Below, one piece after another: positions 1 to 6,905 of a stretch of DNA of 7,074 nt. The notes beneath the pieces are model-generated. The model worked only from the letters and a program-made list of their open reading frames with translations. It was not told where the DNA came from and did no database searches. The stretch is taken from the NCBI GenBank assembly GCA_013817465.1, contig JACDCP010000167.1, positions 1-7,074 on the forward strand, given 5' to 3'. The stretch is from Gammaproteobacteria bacterium. GTDB lineage: Bacteria; Pseudomonadota; Gammaproteobacteria; Steroidobacterales; JACDCP01. How positions within the stretch are numbered: position 1 is the stretch's first letter; the number at the start of each line of letters is the position of its first letter. The translations under genes and the position numbers were made by a program.

Positions 1-173
1 ATTTGCGCAGCGAATGCTCAAATCCACACGACAAAGTCGCAAGAACAGCGAACTGACCAACTTGTCACAGCGATTGCCGAGATCAATGTCCCACATCGAT
101 CAATAATCATCGTTAATCAGAGCTTCCTTAATTAATGAAAAGGCCAATGGAAAGGCAGCGGGCACAGGGCGAA
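1..173. other. AT-richer stretch without a supported gene
   Basis: About 46% of the first 120 bases are G or C, clearly lower than the GC-rich genes that follow. Two plus-strand frames are open from the window edge: one to a TAA at 133-135, the other to a TAA near 107. Either could be the tail of a gene lying to the left. A minus-strand frame from an ATG at 96 also runs off the edge. None shows a recognisable motif, so I assign no gene. TTAATTAA at 128-135 is a perfect palindrome within the most AT-rich part. Confidence 0.4.
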
Positions 174-203
174 CGGGGCCGGACTCCGCAGAATCCGACC
201 CCG
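174..203 (-). terminator. Strong stem-loop after the exported-protein gene
   Basis: Two 13-base arms (174-186 and 191-203) flank a 4-base loop. Read as minus-strand RNA, all 13 positions pair, with two G-U wobbles. Read as plus-strand RNA, the same two positions become A-C mismatches, so the structure fits a minus-strand transcript. It starts 8 bases past the stop codon of the 212-709 gene. Only two U residues follow directly, so this is not a textbook intrinsic terminator. It could be a 3'-end stabilising hairpin or a terminator with a poor U-tract. Confidence 0.55.
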
Positions 204-211
204 CGCCCGAC

Positions 212-709
212 TCAATTGGCGGCCGGCTTGCAACGGCACAGCTTGGCCAGACCCTGCAGGCTTGCTTCAGGCCCCCCGGGTGCCGCAAAGTCGATTTCCG
301 ATGGCGTAGAGAAGACGATCTCGCCGCAATTGTACCTGCCGCGGCCGCTTTCGATCTCGAGGCGTGACATCAGGGCCGAAGTGGTCGGCCCGCTCGAGAT
401 CAGGCGCGCATCGTCGAAGGTCGTGATATGAATGCGTCCGCCGTCGTTGCTCTCCATGTCGTGGCTCGTGACAGCCTCCTCCGCGCCGAGGAAGCCGAGC
501 AGAACGGTCTGTGAGACCACTGACGATACCTCTTGCGTGATCAGATTCGTCAGCGTCAGCTCGCCGATGAAGGGCGTGTTTTCGGCATGTTGCTTGGGCA
601 CCCCTGCAATCGAGTACAGGTCGCATTTCGGGAGCTGGCCGGCGCCGGCTGGGGCCGCCGCGATCGACAGGCCGATGATCAACGTCGGAATGGATTGTGC
701 GAGGTGCAT
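212..709 (-). CDS. Small exported protein of unknown function
   Basis: The product is 165 residues. I chose the ATG at 709 rather than an upstream start at 769 because GGAGA lies 7 bases before it and because the protein then opens with a typical signal peptide. That peptide has a short N-region, a hydrophobic core IPTLIIGLSIAAA (residues 7-19) and a likely cut after AGA (about residue 23-24). The mature part has four cysteines (29, 128, 158, 160), an even number that could form disulfides in the periplasm. There are no further membrane segments and no lipobox. I do not recognise the family. The gene is transcribed divergently from the winged-helix/TPR regulator gene at 855, 145 bases away, so it may be a regulatory target (inference). 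A hairpin follows it. Reality of the gene is supported by the ribosome binding site, the signal peptide and the hairpin at its 3' end; function is unknown. Confidence 0.75.
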   Translation of the reverse strand: MHLAQSIPTLIIGLSIAAAPAGAGQLPKCDLYSIAGVPKQHAENTPFIGELTLTNLITQEVSSVVSQTVLLGFLGAEEAVTSHDMESNDGGRIHITTFDDARLISSGPTTSALMSRLEIESGRGRYNCGEIVFSTPSEIDFAAPGGPEASLQGLAKLCRCKPAAN

Positions 710-716
710 GTTTGAT

Positions 717-721
717 TCTCC
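717..721 (-). promoter_or_regulatory. Ribosome binding site deciding the start at 709
   Basis: GGAGA on the minus strand is 7 bases upstream of the ATG at 709. It supports this start over the longer reading frame beginning at 769, which would put 20 polar residues in front of the signal peptide. Confidence 0.65.
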
Positions 722-738
722 GGTAGGTAAACAGTGTC

Positions 739-762
739 GCGGGCAAGGGTGAGTTTGCCCGC
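739..762. promoter_or_regulatory. Inverted repeat in the divergent intergenic region
   Basis: GCGGGCAA (739-746) and TTGCCCGC (755-762) are perfect 8-base complements separated by 8 bases. The repeat lies 30-53 bases upstream of the exported-protein start. That position would suit an operator overlapping its promoter, or a hairpin in its 5' leader. No protein can be assigned to it from sequence alone. The neighbouring regulator is an obvious candidate (inference). Confidence 0.4.
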
Positions 763-814
763 AACGCAATGCGGCGGTCCCGAGGGCGAGCCGAGGTTTT
801 GCCGATGATTGCAG

Positions 815-836
815 CGGGAGAAGGTATGATCTCCCG
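815..836 (+). promoter_or_regulatory. Inverted repeat bracketing a -10-like hexamer upstream of the regulator gene
   Basis: CGGGAGA (815-821) and TCTCCCG (830-836) are perfect 7-base complements with an 8-base spacer. The hexamer TATGAT (825-830, five of six matches to TATAAT) sits almost wholly in the spacer. Transcription from it would begin near 837, leaving a leader of about 18 bases before the ATG at 855. No good -35 is seen: TTGCCG at 799-804 is 20 bases away, too far for a normal spacer. A protein bound to the dyad would block this -10, so autoregulation is plausible but unproven. Confidence 0.35.
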
Positions 837-854
837 GGATCGGAATTTTGCGCG

Positions 855-2617
855 ATGACATCTCGGCTTCAGGGAAATTTCTGGATCGGCGAGTGCGAGA
901 TTTGCCCCTCGCGCAATCTGGTCAGCGGTCCGAACGGCGCGACTCGGGTCGAGCCGAAAGCGATGGCCGTCCTCGTGGAGCTTGCGAGCCACGCCGGCGA
1001 GACCGTTGCGCGGCAAGCGCTCATCGACGCAGTGTGGCCGCGGGGGTTCGTGACCGACGACGTGCTGACCCGCTGCGTAACCCAGCTCAGAAAGGCGCTC
1101 GGCGAGGACCTCGCCGGCCCCGCTTCGTCGAGACCGTGCCGCGCAAGGGTTACCGTCTGCTGAAGCCGGTCGAGCAGCCGGAGCGCACTGGCGGTGGCGG
1201 CGGGAGCACGGAGGGCACGCAGCTTCCGGCCTTGCTCGTGCTGCCCTTCCAGAACCTCTCTGGACTGGCGAACCAAGAGTATCTGGCCGATGGCATGACC
1301 GAGCTGCTGATCGCGCGGCTCGCGGCTATCCACGGCCTGCGCGTGCTGTCTCGCACCACCGCGATGAGTTTCAAGGATCGGCGCGTGAGCATGTCCGAGC
1401 TCGTGCGGGAGATCCGCGTCACCTGGATTGTTGAAGGATCGATCCTGCTCGCGGACGAGCACATCCAGGTGGTTGCGCAGTTGATCGACGCGCGCTGCGA
1501 CGCCCACGTATGGGCTCAGGAATATCGGCGAGCATTTGTCGACCTGCTCGGTCTGCAAAACGACATTTCGACACGGGTCGCCACCGAAATACGACTCAAA
1601 ATTGCACCGGTTTCCAAGGCGGAAGCGCCACAGCAACGCATGACGGCCGCAGCCCTGCGCAGCTTTTTGACGGCCCGCCAGCTCATAAGTCGACGGACGC
1701 CGGCGGACCTGCGCGAGGCCTTGCAGCAACTTAACAAGGTCACCGAGCTGGAACGGGATTCCGCGCTGGCGTGGGGATCGCTGGGGGAAATCCATCTGCT
1801 GCTCGCGCATTACGGCGCCGCGCCGCCGCCCCAGGAGGTCCCGGAGGCCAGGGCTTGCGTCAGCCGTGCACTCGCGCTCGATCCGACACTCGCGATCGCG
1901 CTGGGCTGCCGGGGCACCCTCGCGCTGTTCTTTGATCGCGATCTGGAGGCGGCGGAAGCCGACTTGCGGCGTGCGCTCGAGCTGCAGCCGAGCTATTCAC
2001 TGGCGATGCTCGCCATGGCAAATGTGTGCGCCGTCCGCGGCGAATTCGCGGAGGCGAACGAGTGGATGCAGCAGGCCCTGCTCATCGATCCGCTGGATAT
2101 CGGCATCAACATGAATGCCGGAGATCATCTGATCCTGCAGCGGCATTATGACGAAGCTGCGCGGCAGCTCGTGCATACGCTCGAGCTCCGGGAAACGCAT
2201 CTGCCGAGCCGGTTGCGGTTGGCGCTGGCGCTGGCCCTGGGCGGGGAGCATGCCAAAGCTGCTCGACAGCTCGAGATCGTGAAAAGCGCCACCGGCGGCG
2301 ATGCGCAATATTGGGAATATGCGGCGCTGACTTCGGCAGCGCAGGGCCGGCCTGAGGAGGCAAGATCTTGTGTGGCCGAGCTCGACGCTCTGGCGCGCGA
2401 GGGCTTCGTCGCGCCGTGGCCGCGGGCGCGCGCCTGCGCCGCGGCGGGCGAGGTGAAGCGTGCCCTCGATTTCCTCGAGCAGGCGGCGGCAGAGCAGTCG
2501 AGCTCCCTGATCTTCTTGGGCGTGACGCCTGTCTTCGACCGCCTGCGCACCGATCCACGTGCGCAAGCGCTGATTGAGCGCCTGCGCCTGCCTGCCGCAG
2601 GCTCCCCGCGGAGGTGA
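855..2617 (+). CDS. Winged-helix / TolB-like / TPR transcriptional regulator, frame broken once
   Basis: The ATG-initiated frame from 855 encodes an OmpR/CadC-type winged helix (residues 1-85; EPKAMAVLVELA, DAVWPRGFVTDDVLTRCVTQ, LRKALGED) but ends at a TGA at 1161-1163. The rest of the domain (PRFVETVPRKGYRLL) continues in the -1 frame and stays open to 2617. Joining the frames gives about 587 residues with no gap in the family pattern. After a short linker with five glycines comes a TolB/FlgO-like domain (LPFQNLS about 130, ADGMTELL about 145), then TPR-type helices (about 230-530) and the usual ending PVFDRLRTDP. Such proteins bind DNA through the winged helix; the other domains probably sense or bind partners. 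Unlike CadC there is no membrane helix after the DNA-binding part, so it is probably cytoplasmic. Ribosome binding site is weak (GGA at 842-844). As read, the gene is disrupted: a recent indel, a read error, or less likely recoding. Confidence 0.8.
1109..1123 (+). other. Site of the -1 frame change in the regulator
   Basis: Upstream codons of the winged helix are in the frame of 855; downstream codons are in the -1 frame. One missing base anywhere here restores the family sequence. An extra C near 1109 gives GED-PRR-PRF, and an extra C in the C4 run at 1118-1121 gives GED-LAG-PRF; both have the same length between the two conserved blocks. The C4 run is the likeliest site of a slip or base-call loss. 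Confidence 0.75.
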
Positions 2618-2618
2618 G

Positions 2619-2654
2619 CGGGGACCGGACCGGGTGACCAGCACCAGGTCCCCG
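2619..2654 (+). terminator. Two-tier stem-loop just after the regulator stop codon
   Basis: CGGGGACC (2619-2626) pairs perfectly with GGTCCCCG (2647-2654). Inside, GGTG (2633-2636) pairs with CACC (2642-2645) around a 5-base loop. It begins one base after the TGA at 2615-2617 and lies in the convergent gap with rpoD. No U-run follows on either strand, so it may stall polymerase or protect 3' ends rather than terminate by itself. Confidence 0.4.
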
Positions 2655-2671
2655 ATCAAATCAACAAAGCT

Positions 2672-2684
2672 GCCGGCAGCCGGC
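2672..2684 (-). terminator. Possible rpoD terminator hairpin
   Basis: On the minus strand GCCGG-CTG-CCGGC lies 2 bases past the rpoD stop codon and is followed by AGCTTTGTTGATTTG, a moderately U-rich tail. An overlapping perfect 12-base palindrome, GCTGCCGGCAGC, occupies 2669-2680. The stem is short (5 pairs) and the tail is interrupted, so this is a weak intrinsic terminator at best. Confidence 0.4.
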
Positions 2685-2686
2685 TG

Positions 2687-4540
2687 TCAGTCTTCGATGA
2701 GGAAGCTGCGGAGCTGATCCGAGCGCGTCGGATGGCGCAGCTTGCGCAAGGCCTTGGCCTCGATCTGCCGGATCCGCTCGCGGGTGACATCGAACTGCTT
2801 GCCGACTTCCTCGAGCGTGTGATCGGTGTTCATGTCGATGCCGAAGCGCATGCGCAGCACTTTGGCTTCGCGCGGCGTCAGTCCGGCGAGCACGCCGTGA
2901 GTGGTTTCGCGCAGACCCTCCGAGGTGGCCGACTCGATCGGTGAGGCGACCGTCGCGTCTTCGATGAAGTCGCCGAGATGCGAGTCTTCGTCATCGCCGA
3001 TCGGCGTCTCCATCGAGATGGGCTCCTTGGCGATCTTCAACACCTTGCGCACTTTGTCCTCGGGCATTTCCATGCGCTTGGCCAGCTCGTCCGGCGTCGG
3101 CTCGCGGCCCATCTCCTGCAACATCTGCCGTGAGATGCGGTTCAGCTTGTTGATGGTTTCGATCATGTGCACCGGGATGCGGATAGTGCGCGCCTGGTCG
3201 GCGATGGAGCGCGTGATGGCCTGGCGGATCCACCACGTCGCGTAGGTCGAGAACTTGTAGCCACGGCGGTACTCGAACTTGTCCACGGCCTTCATGAGGC
3301 CGATGTTGCCTTCCTGGATCAGATCGAGGAACTGCAGACCGCGGTTGGTGTACTTTTTCGCGATTGAGATCACGAGGCGCAGGTTCGCCTCGACCATCTC
3401 CTTCTTCGCGCGCCGCGCCTTCGCTTCGCCGAGCGACATCTGGCGGTTGATTTCCTTGATCTCGGTAATCGAAAGGTGGGCATGCTTCTCGATGCCGGCG
3501 AGCTTGCGCTGCAGGCGCAGGATGTCGTCTTTCTGCGCGCCGAGCGCGGACGAGTATTTGCGTTTCGCGCGCGCCTGTTTGTCCACCCACTCAAGGTCGG
3601 TCTCGTTGTCCGGGAAGTTCGCGATGAATTCCCGCCGCGACATGCCGGTCTCACGCACGCAGATCGCCATGATCTGCCGTTCGTTGCGGCGAATATCGGC
3701 GACAGTCTCGCGCAGGCTGAAAGTCAGCGTGTCGAACATCTTCGGCGACAGCTTGAGCTCCATGAACTCACCGGCCAGCGCCTTGCGGAGCTGCATCGCG
3801 GTCTTGTGCTGGGAGCCGCGCCTGTCGATGGCGGCGATCAAACGCGTATAGAGCTTGTGCAGCGAGGCGAAGCGCTGGCGAGCTTCTTCCGGGTCGGGGC
3901 CGGTGTCGACGACGGCTTCGTCTTCATCGTCCTCGTCCTTCTCTTCTTCCTCTTCCTTGCGCGCGGAGGCCGCCGTCTTGGTGTTCGGCGAGGCGATCTC
4001 GTCGGGCGCGTTCGGGTCGATGAAGCCGGTGATGACGTCGAGTAGCCGCGTGCCTGCTTCGACCGATTGCCAGGCGGCGAATAGAGTGTCATAAGTGCCG
4101 GGGTAAATCGCGAGCGCGCTGCGCACCTGGTCGAGGCCTTCCTCGATGCGCTTCGCGATGCGAATCTCGCCTTCGCGCGTCAGGAGCTCGACCGTGCCCA
4201 TTTCGCGCATGTACATGCGCACCGGATCGGTCGTGCGGCCGAACTCGCTGTCGACGGTCGCGAGCGCAGCGGCCGCCTCGTCGGTGTCGTCGTCATCCGA
4301 GGACACCGCGGCGTCGGACAGGAGCAGGGATTCTGCATCCGGCGCCTTCTCGTACACGGTGATGCCCATGTCGTTGATCATGTTCACGATGTCTTCGATC
4401 TGCTCGGGATCGACGATCTCGTTCGGCAGGTGATCGTTGACTTCGGAATAAGTCAGGTAGCCCTGCTCCTTGCCGCGCGCGATGAGGAGCTTGAGCTGCG
4501 ATTGCCGCTGATCGTTGATGGGTGCGCGTTTTTCGCTCAA
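2687..4540 (-). CDS. rpoD: RNA polymerase primary sigma factor (sigma-70)
   Basis: The 617-residue product is close to the 613 of E. coli RpoD. It directs core RNA polymerase to housekeeping promoters. Region 1.1 is near residues 13-75 (SQLKLL, GKEQGYLTY, INDMGI) and region 1.2 near 105-125 (DPVRMYMREMG). A non-conserved segment follows with an acidic run (about 196-209). Region 2 (about 381-459) contains NLRLVISIAKKY, the core-binding DLIQEGNIGLMKAV and the -10-melting YKFSTYATWWIRQAI. Region 3 includes GREPTPDELA, and region 4 ends in the -35-reading helix-turn-helix VTRERIRQIEAKALRKLR. I chose the TTG at 4540 as start. It has GAGG 9 bases upstream and yields MSEKRAPIND. A TTG at 4573 would lie at or beside the start point of the promoter just upstream and gives an atypical N-terminus. 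No ATG is available near the expected start. Last gene of the rpsU-yqeY-dnaG-rpoD operon, 76 bases after dnaG. No key motif is missing. Confidence 0.98.
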   Translation of the reverse strand: MSEKRAPINDQRQSQLKLLIARGKEQGYLTYSEVNDHLPNEIVDPEQIEDIVNMINDMGITVYEKAPDAESLLLSDAAVSSDDDDTDEAAAALATVDSEFGRTTDPVRMYMREMGTVELLTREGEIRIAKRIEEGLDQVRSALAIYPGTYDTLFAAWQSVEAGTRLLDVITGFIDPNAPDEIASPNTKTAASARKEEEEEKDEDDEDEAVVDTGPDPEEARQRFASLHKLYTRLIAAIDRRGSQHKTAMQLRKALAGEFMELKLSPKMFDTLTFSLRETVADIRRNERQIMAICVRETGMSRREFIANFPDNETDLEWVDKQARAKRKYSSALGAQKDDILRLQRKLAGIEKHAHLSITEIKEINRQMSLGEAKARRAKKEMVEANLRLVISIAKKYTNRGLQFLDLIQEGNIGLMKAVDKFEYRRGYKFSTYATWWIRQAITRSIADQARTIRIPVHMIETINKLNRISRQMLQEMGREPTPDELAKRMEMPEDKVRKVLKIAKEPISMETPIGDDEDSHLGDFIEDATVASPIESATSEGLRETTHGVLAGLTPREAKVLRMRFGIDMNTDHTLEEVGKQFDVTRERIRQIEAKALRKLRHPTRSDQLRSFLIED

Positions 4541-4549
4541 TGTGGGGTG

Positions 4550-4553
4550 CCTC
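4550..4553 (-). promoter_or_regulatory. Ribosome binding site for the TTG start of rpoD
   Basis: GAGG on the minus strand is separated by 9 bases from the TTG at 4540-4538. It is the only good site near the conserved N-terminus, and it decides the start. Confidence 0.6.
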
Positions 4554-4580
4554 GTCTGAGGGGGTGCGGGCAAACGTGCC

Positions 4581-4610
4581 AGTATAGCCGTGATATGCGT
4601 GCCCTGCCAG
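4581..4610 (-). promoter_or_regulatory. Probable sigma70-type promoter for rpoD
   Basis: On the minus strand CTGGCA (4610-4605, four of six matches to TTGACA) and TATACT (4586-4581, five of six matches to TATAAT) are 18 bases apart. The whole element lies between the dnaG stop codon and rpoD. Transcription would begin near 4574, giving a leader of about 34 bases before the TTG at 4540. It would let rpoD be expressed apart from dnaG. Confidence 0.5.
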
Positions 4611-4616
4611 GCAAAA

Positions 4617-6377
4617 TCAAGCCTGATTCGCCTGCTCGAGCGGTTTTCCGACTACGGCGTGCAGGCCTCGCAGCTCGGCCTTTTCCGACGCCGTCAGCTC
4701 GGTCTCCGCGGCTTTCCTGACCAGCTCGTCCATGCGGTCCAAAGCCTCCTGGCGGACCAGTCGTTCGGTCGCGTTCCTGAATACCGTCACCGCCATCTCT
4801 TCGTCCTCGAGCATTTGCTCGCGGGCCAGTTTCGCGAGCGCCTCGTAGTGCTCGTGGTGGCGCCAGCGCTCGAGCACGCCGGCCGTGGTCAGGGTGCCCC
4901 GGCCCTGCAGATCGTCGATCAGCGCAGCGAGCAGCGAGACGCCCGGCCGGTCGATGCGCCTCAGGTCGTCCAGATCCGCAGCCTCTTTCGCGAGCGACGG
5001 ATACTGCAACAGCAGGGCGATCGCTTTGCGCACCAGGTTGCTGCGCCCGGCCTGCGCGACCGGCCGCGCGATGCGTCGCGGCCGCAACGGCTCGCCCGCA
5101 TTCCCGGCGAGCAGCGGCTCCAGCCGCTCGACGCTCAGTCCCACTGTGTCTGCGAGCTTCTCGATGAGCAGCTCTTTGTAGACGCCGGGCGGAACGCGGT
5201 TGATCAACGGGCGCGCCAGCTCGGCAAGACGCGCGCGTCCGTCGACCGTCTCCATGTCCACGCCGTCCGTCAGACGGCGAATCAGAAAGTCGGACAGCGG
5301 AATCGCTTGAGCGAGCCGGGCAGTGAACGCTCTGGCGCCCTCGGTGTTGACCAGCGAGTCCGGATCCTGTCCGTCGGGCAGGAACAGGAACTTGAGCTGG
5401 CGTCCCTCGCGCAGGCCTGGCAGCGCATTGCCGAGCGCCCGCCAGGCCGCCTCGCGTCCGGCGCGGTCGCCGTCGAAGCAGAAGACTACCTCGTCGGTGA
5501 CGCGGAAGACACGCTCGAGGTGTTCGCCCGTGGTCGCCGTGCCCAGGGTCGCCACGGCGTTGTCGATGCCGTGACGGGCCAGCCCGACGACGTCCATATA
5601 GCCTTCGACCACGATGAGCCGCGGGATATCCCGCAGGCACGTGCGCGCCTCGTAAAGCCCATAGAGCTCGCGGCCCTTGTGGAACAGCGGCGTTTCCGGG
5701 GAATTCAGGTACTTCGGCTCGCCCTTATTCGTGATGCGGCCGCCGAAAGCGATGCTGCGCCCACGTGCGTCCCGGATCGGGAACATGATGCGGTCGCGGA
5801 ATCGGTCGTAATGGCCGCCACCGTCCTTCGCGATGATGAGACCCGCGGTGACGAGGCGCTGGCGGTCGTGATCCGATCGGCCGAGCCGGCCGAGCAACGC
5901 ATTCCAGTCGTCGGGCGCGTAGCCGATGCCGAAGCGCGCGGCGGTCTCGCCGGTCAGGCCCCGCCCGCGCAGATAGGTTTTCGCAGCTTCGCTGTTTTTC
6001 AGACAATCGCGGAAAAACGCCGCGGCCGCCTCGAGCACGTCGTACAGGCTTGTTTCCGGACGCTCGTCCGGTCCTTCCTCGCGCGGCACCTCGAGGCCGA
6101 GCTGTGTGGCCAGCTCCTCGACGGCCTCGACGAAGCCCATGTGATCGTACTCCATCAGAAAGCCGATCGCGGTGCCGTGCGCGCCGCAGCCGAAGCAATG
6201 ATAAAACTGCTTCTGCGGGACTACCGTGAAAGACGGGGTTTTCTCGTCATGGAAAGGGCAGCAGGCCTTGTGCTCGCGGCCGGCCTTCTTGAGCGGCACG
6301 CGGCGGCCGATGACTTCGACGATGTCGGCTCGCGCGACGAGCTCATCGATGAAGGTTTGCGGAATGCGTCCTGCCAT
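4617..6377 (-). CDS. dnaG: DNA primase DnaG
   Basis: The 586-residue product (E. coli DnaG has 581) makes RNA primers for Okazaki fragments at the replication fork and works with the DnaB helicase. The N-terminal CHC2 zinc-binding domain has C40, H43, C61 and C64 (CPFHDEKTPSF; HCFGCGAHG). The catalytic core follows with the basic-ridge sequence RFGIGYAPDDW near 148-158. The TOPRIM metal site is complete: E258 in VVEGYMDV, D302 and D304 in FDGDRAGR, and the DPD at 338-340. The C-terminal part (about 445-586) is the helical helicase-binding domain, with ALLLQYPSLA near its start and the expected lower conservation. The start at 6377 gives MAGRIP, the conserved beginning of the family. Its Shine-Dalgarno (GGAG) is only 2 bases from the ATG, which is close. 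Third gene of the operon, 69 bases after yqeY. The enzyme looks intact. Confidence 0.98.
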   Translation of the reverse strand: MAGRIPQTFIDELVARADIVEVIGRRVPLKKAGREHKACCPFHDEKTPSFTVVPQKQFYHCFGCGAHGTAIGFLMEYDHMGFVEAVEELATQLGLEVPREEGPDERPETSLYDVLEAAAAFFRDCLKNSEAAKTYLRGRGLTGETAARFGIGYAPDDWNALLGRLGRSDHDRQRLVTAGLIIAKDGGGHYDRFRDRIMFPIRDARGRSIAFGGRITNKGEPKYLNSPETPLFHKGRELYGLYEARTCLRDIPRLIVVEGYMDVVGLARHGIDNAVATLGTATTGEHLERVFRVTDEVVFCFDGDRAGREAAWRALGNALPGLREGRQLKFLFLPDGQDPDSLVNTEGARAFTARLAQAIPLSDFLIRRLTDGVDMETVDGRARLAELARPLINRVPPGVYKELLIEKLADTVGLSVERLEPLLAGNAGEPLRPRRIARPVAQAGRSNLVRKAIALLLQYPSLAKEAADLDDLRRIDRPGVSLLAALIDDLQGRGTLTTAGVLERWRHHEHYEALAKLAREQMLEDEEMAVTVFRNATERLVRQEALDRMDELVRKAAETELTASEKAELRGLHAVVGKPLEQANQA

Positions 6378-6446
6378 AGCTCCAGCATAGCGGGGAAAGA
6401 AGAAGCATAGTCCAGCCCGGCGATTTCGCCAGCAATGAGCGGAAAA
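6378..6446 (-). other. yqeY-dnaG gap with duplicated CTATGCT
   Basis: On the minus strand CTATGCT occurs twice, 20 bases apart (plus-strand AGCATAG at 6384-6390 and 6404-6410). Each contains TATGCT, a four-of-six -10-like hexamer, but no matching -35 is convincing. A short dyad, GGCGATTTCGCC, lies at 6419-6430. At the 3' end of yqeY a small hairpin, GGCGA-GGC-TCGCC (6465-6453), is followed by TCCTGATTTT, which could act as a weak attenuator. Confidence 0.3.
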
Positions 6447-6893
6447 TCAGGAGGCGAGCCTCGCCTTGACGCGTGCGCTGACGACGCTCATGTCGGCGCG
6501 GCCTTGCGCCTTTTTCTTGACCTCCGCCATGACCTTGCCCATGTCGCGCATGGAGTTCGCGCCGGTGCCGTCGATCGCCGCATCGATGGCGGCATCTATC
6601 TCTTTTTCCGTGAGCTGCTCGGGAAGGTATTCCTGCAGCACTACGATTTCGGCGTTTTCTTTCGCGGCCAGCTCGGCGCGTCCGGCCTGCGCGTACTGGA
6701 TGACGGACTCACGGCGTTGCTTGATCAGCTTCTCGATGACGGCAGTCTCTTCCGGCTCGTCGAGCGTCTTGCGTTCGTCGATCTCGCGCTGCTGGATTGC
6801 GGCGAGCGCCATGCGCACGACGCCAAGGCGCGCCTTCTCACCAGCGCGCAGTGCGGCTTTCATGTCGTCCTGAATCCGTTCCTTGAGCGACAT
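6447..6893 (-). CDS. yqeY: YqeY / GatB-like C-terminal domain protein
   Basis: The product is 148 residues, the usual length for the stand-alone YqeY family. The family is related to the C-terminal tRNA-binding region of the GatB subunit of Asp/Glu-tRNA amidotransferase, but its own cellular role is not firmly established. Visible family motifs are SLKERIQDDMKAALRAGEK at the start, KQRRES (58-63), EYLPEQL (88-94), MRDMGKVM (115-122) and GRADMSVVS (131-139). The protein is highly helical and carries no signal peptide or membrane segment. The ATG at 6893 fits the conserved N-terminus, though upstream TGTGAAAA is a poor ribosome binding site. It lies between rpsU and dnaG, a common arrangement in gammaproteobacteria outside the enterics. 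That placement suggests a translation-linked role, but this is inference. Confidence 0.93.
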   Translation of the reverse strand: MSLKERIQDDMKAALRAGEKARLGVVRMALAAIQQREIDERKTLDEPEETAVIEKLIKQRRESVIQYAQAGRAELAAKENAEIVVLQEYLPEQLTEKEIDAAIDAAIDGTGANSMRDMGKVMAEVKKKAQGRADMSVVSARVKARLAS

Positions 6894-6905
6894 TTTTCAC
6901 ATAGA

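Noticed and set aside
710..769. Longer start for the exported protein at 769
   Set aside because: It would bury the signal peptide behind 20 polar residues and ignore the well-spaced GGAGA before the ATG at 709.
848..1108. N-terminus of the long plus-strand frame starting with TTG at 848
   Set aside because: This frame gives an Arg-rich, unstructured sequence, while the frame of 855 gives a perfect winged helix over the same bases. The true N-terminus is in the 855 frame.
869..1810. A 313-codon open frame on the minus strand, opposite the regulator
   Set aside because: It is the shadow of conserved winged-helix and TolB-like coding sequence on the plus strand, with no recognisable domain of its own.
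3896..3965. Acidic repeat-like run in rpoD as a possible inserted element
   Set aside because: Acidic low-complexity sequence in the non-conserved region between 1.2 and 2.1 is normal for proteobacterial sigma-70 and stays in frame.
4541..4573. Longer rpoD start at TTG 4573
   Set aside because: The start would coincide with the transcription start predicted from TATACT at 4586-4581, has no ribosome binding site, and adds residues not seen in the family.
4590..6410. A 606-codon open frame on the plus strand, opposite dnaG
   Set aside because: It is the antisense of a complete, conserved dnaG. Long antisense frames are expected in GC-rich genes, and the translation has low-complexity, Arg/Ala/Gln-rich content with no family motif.
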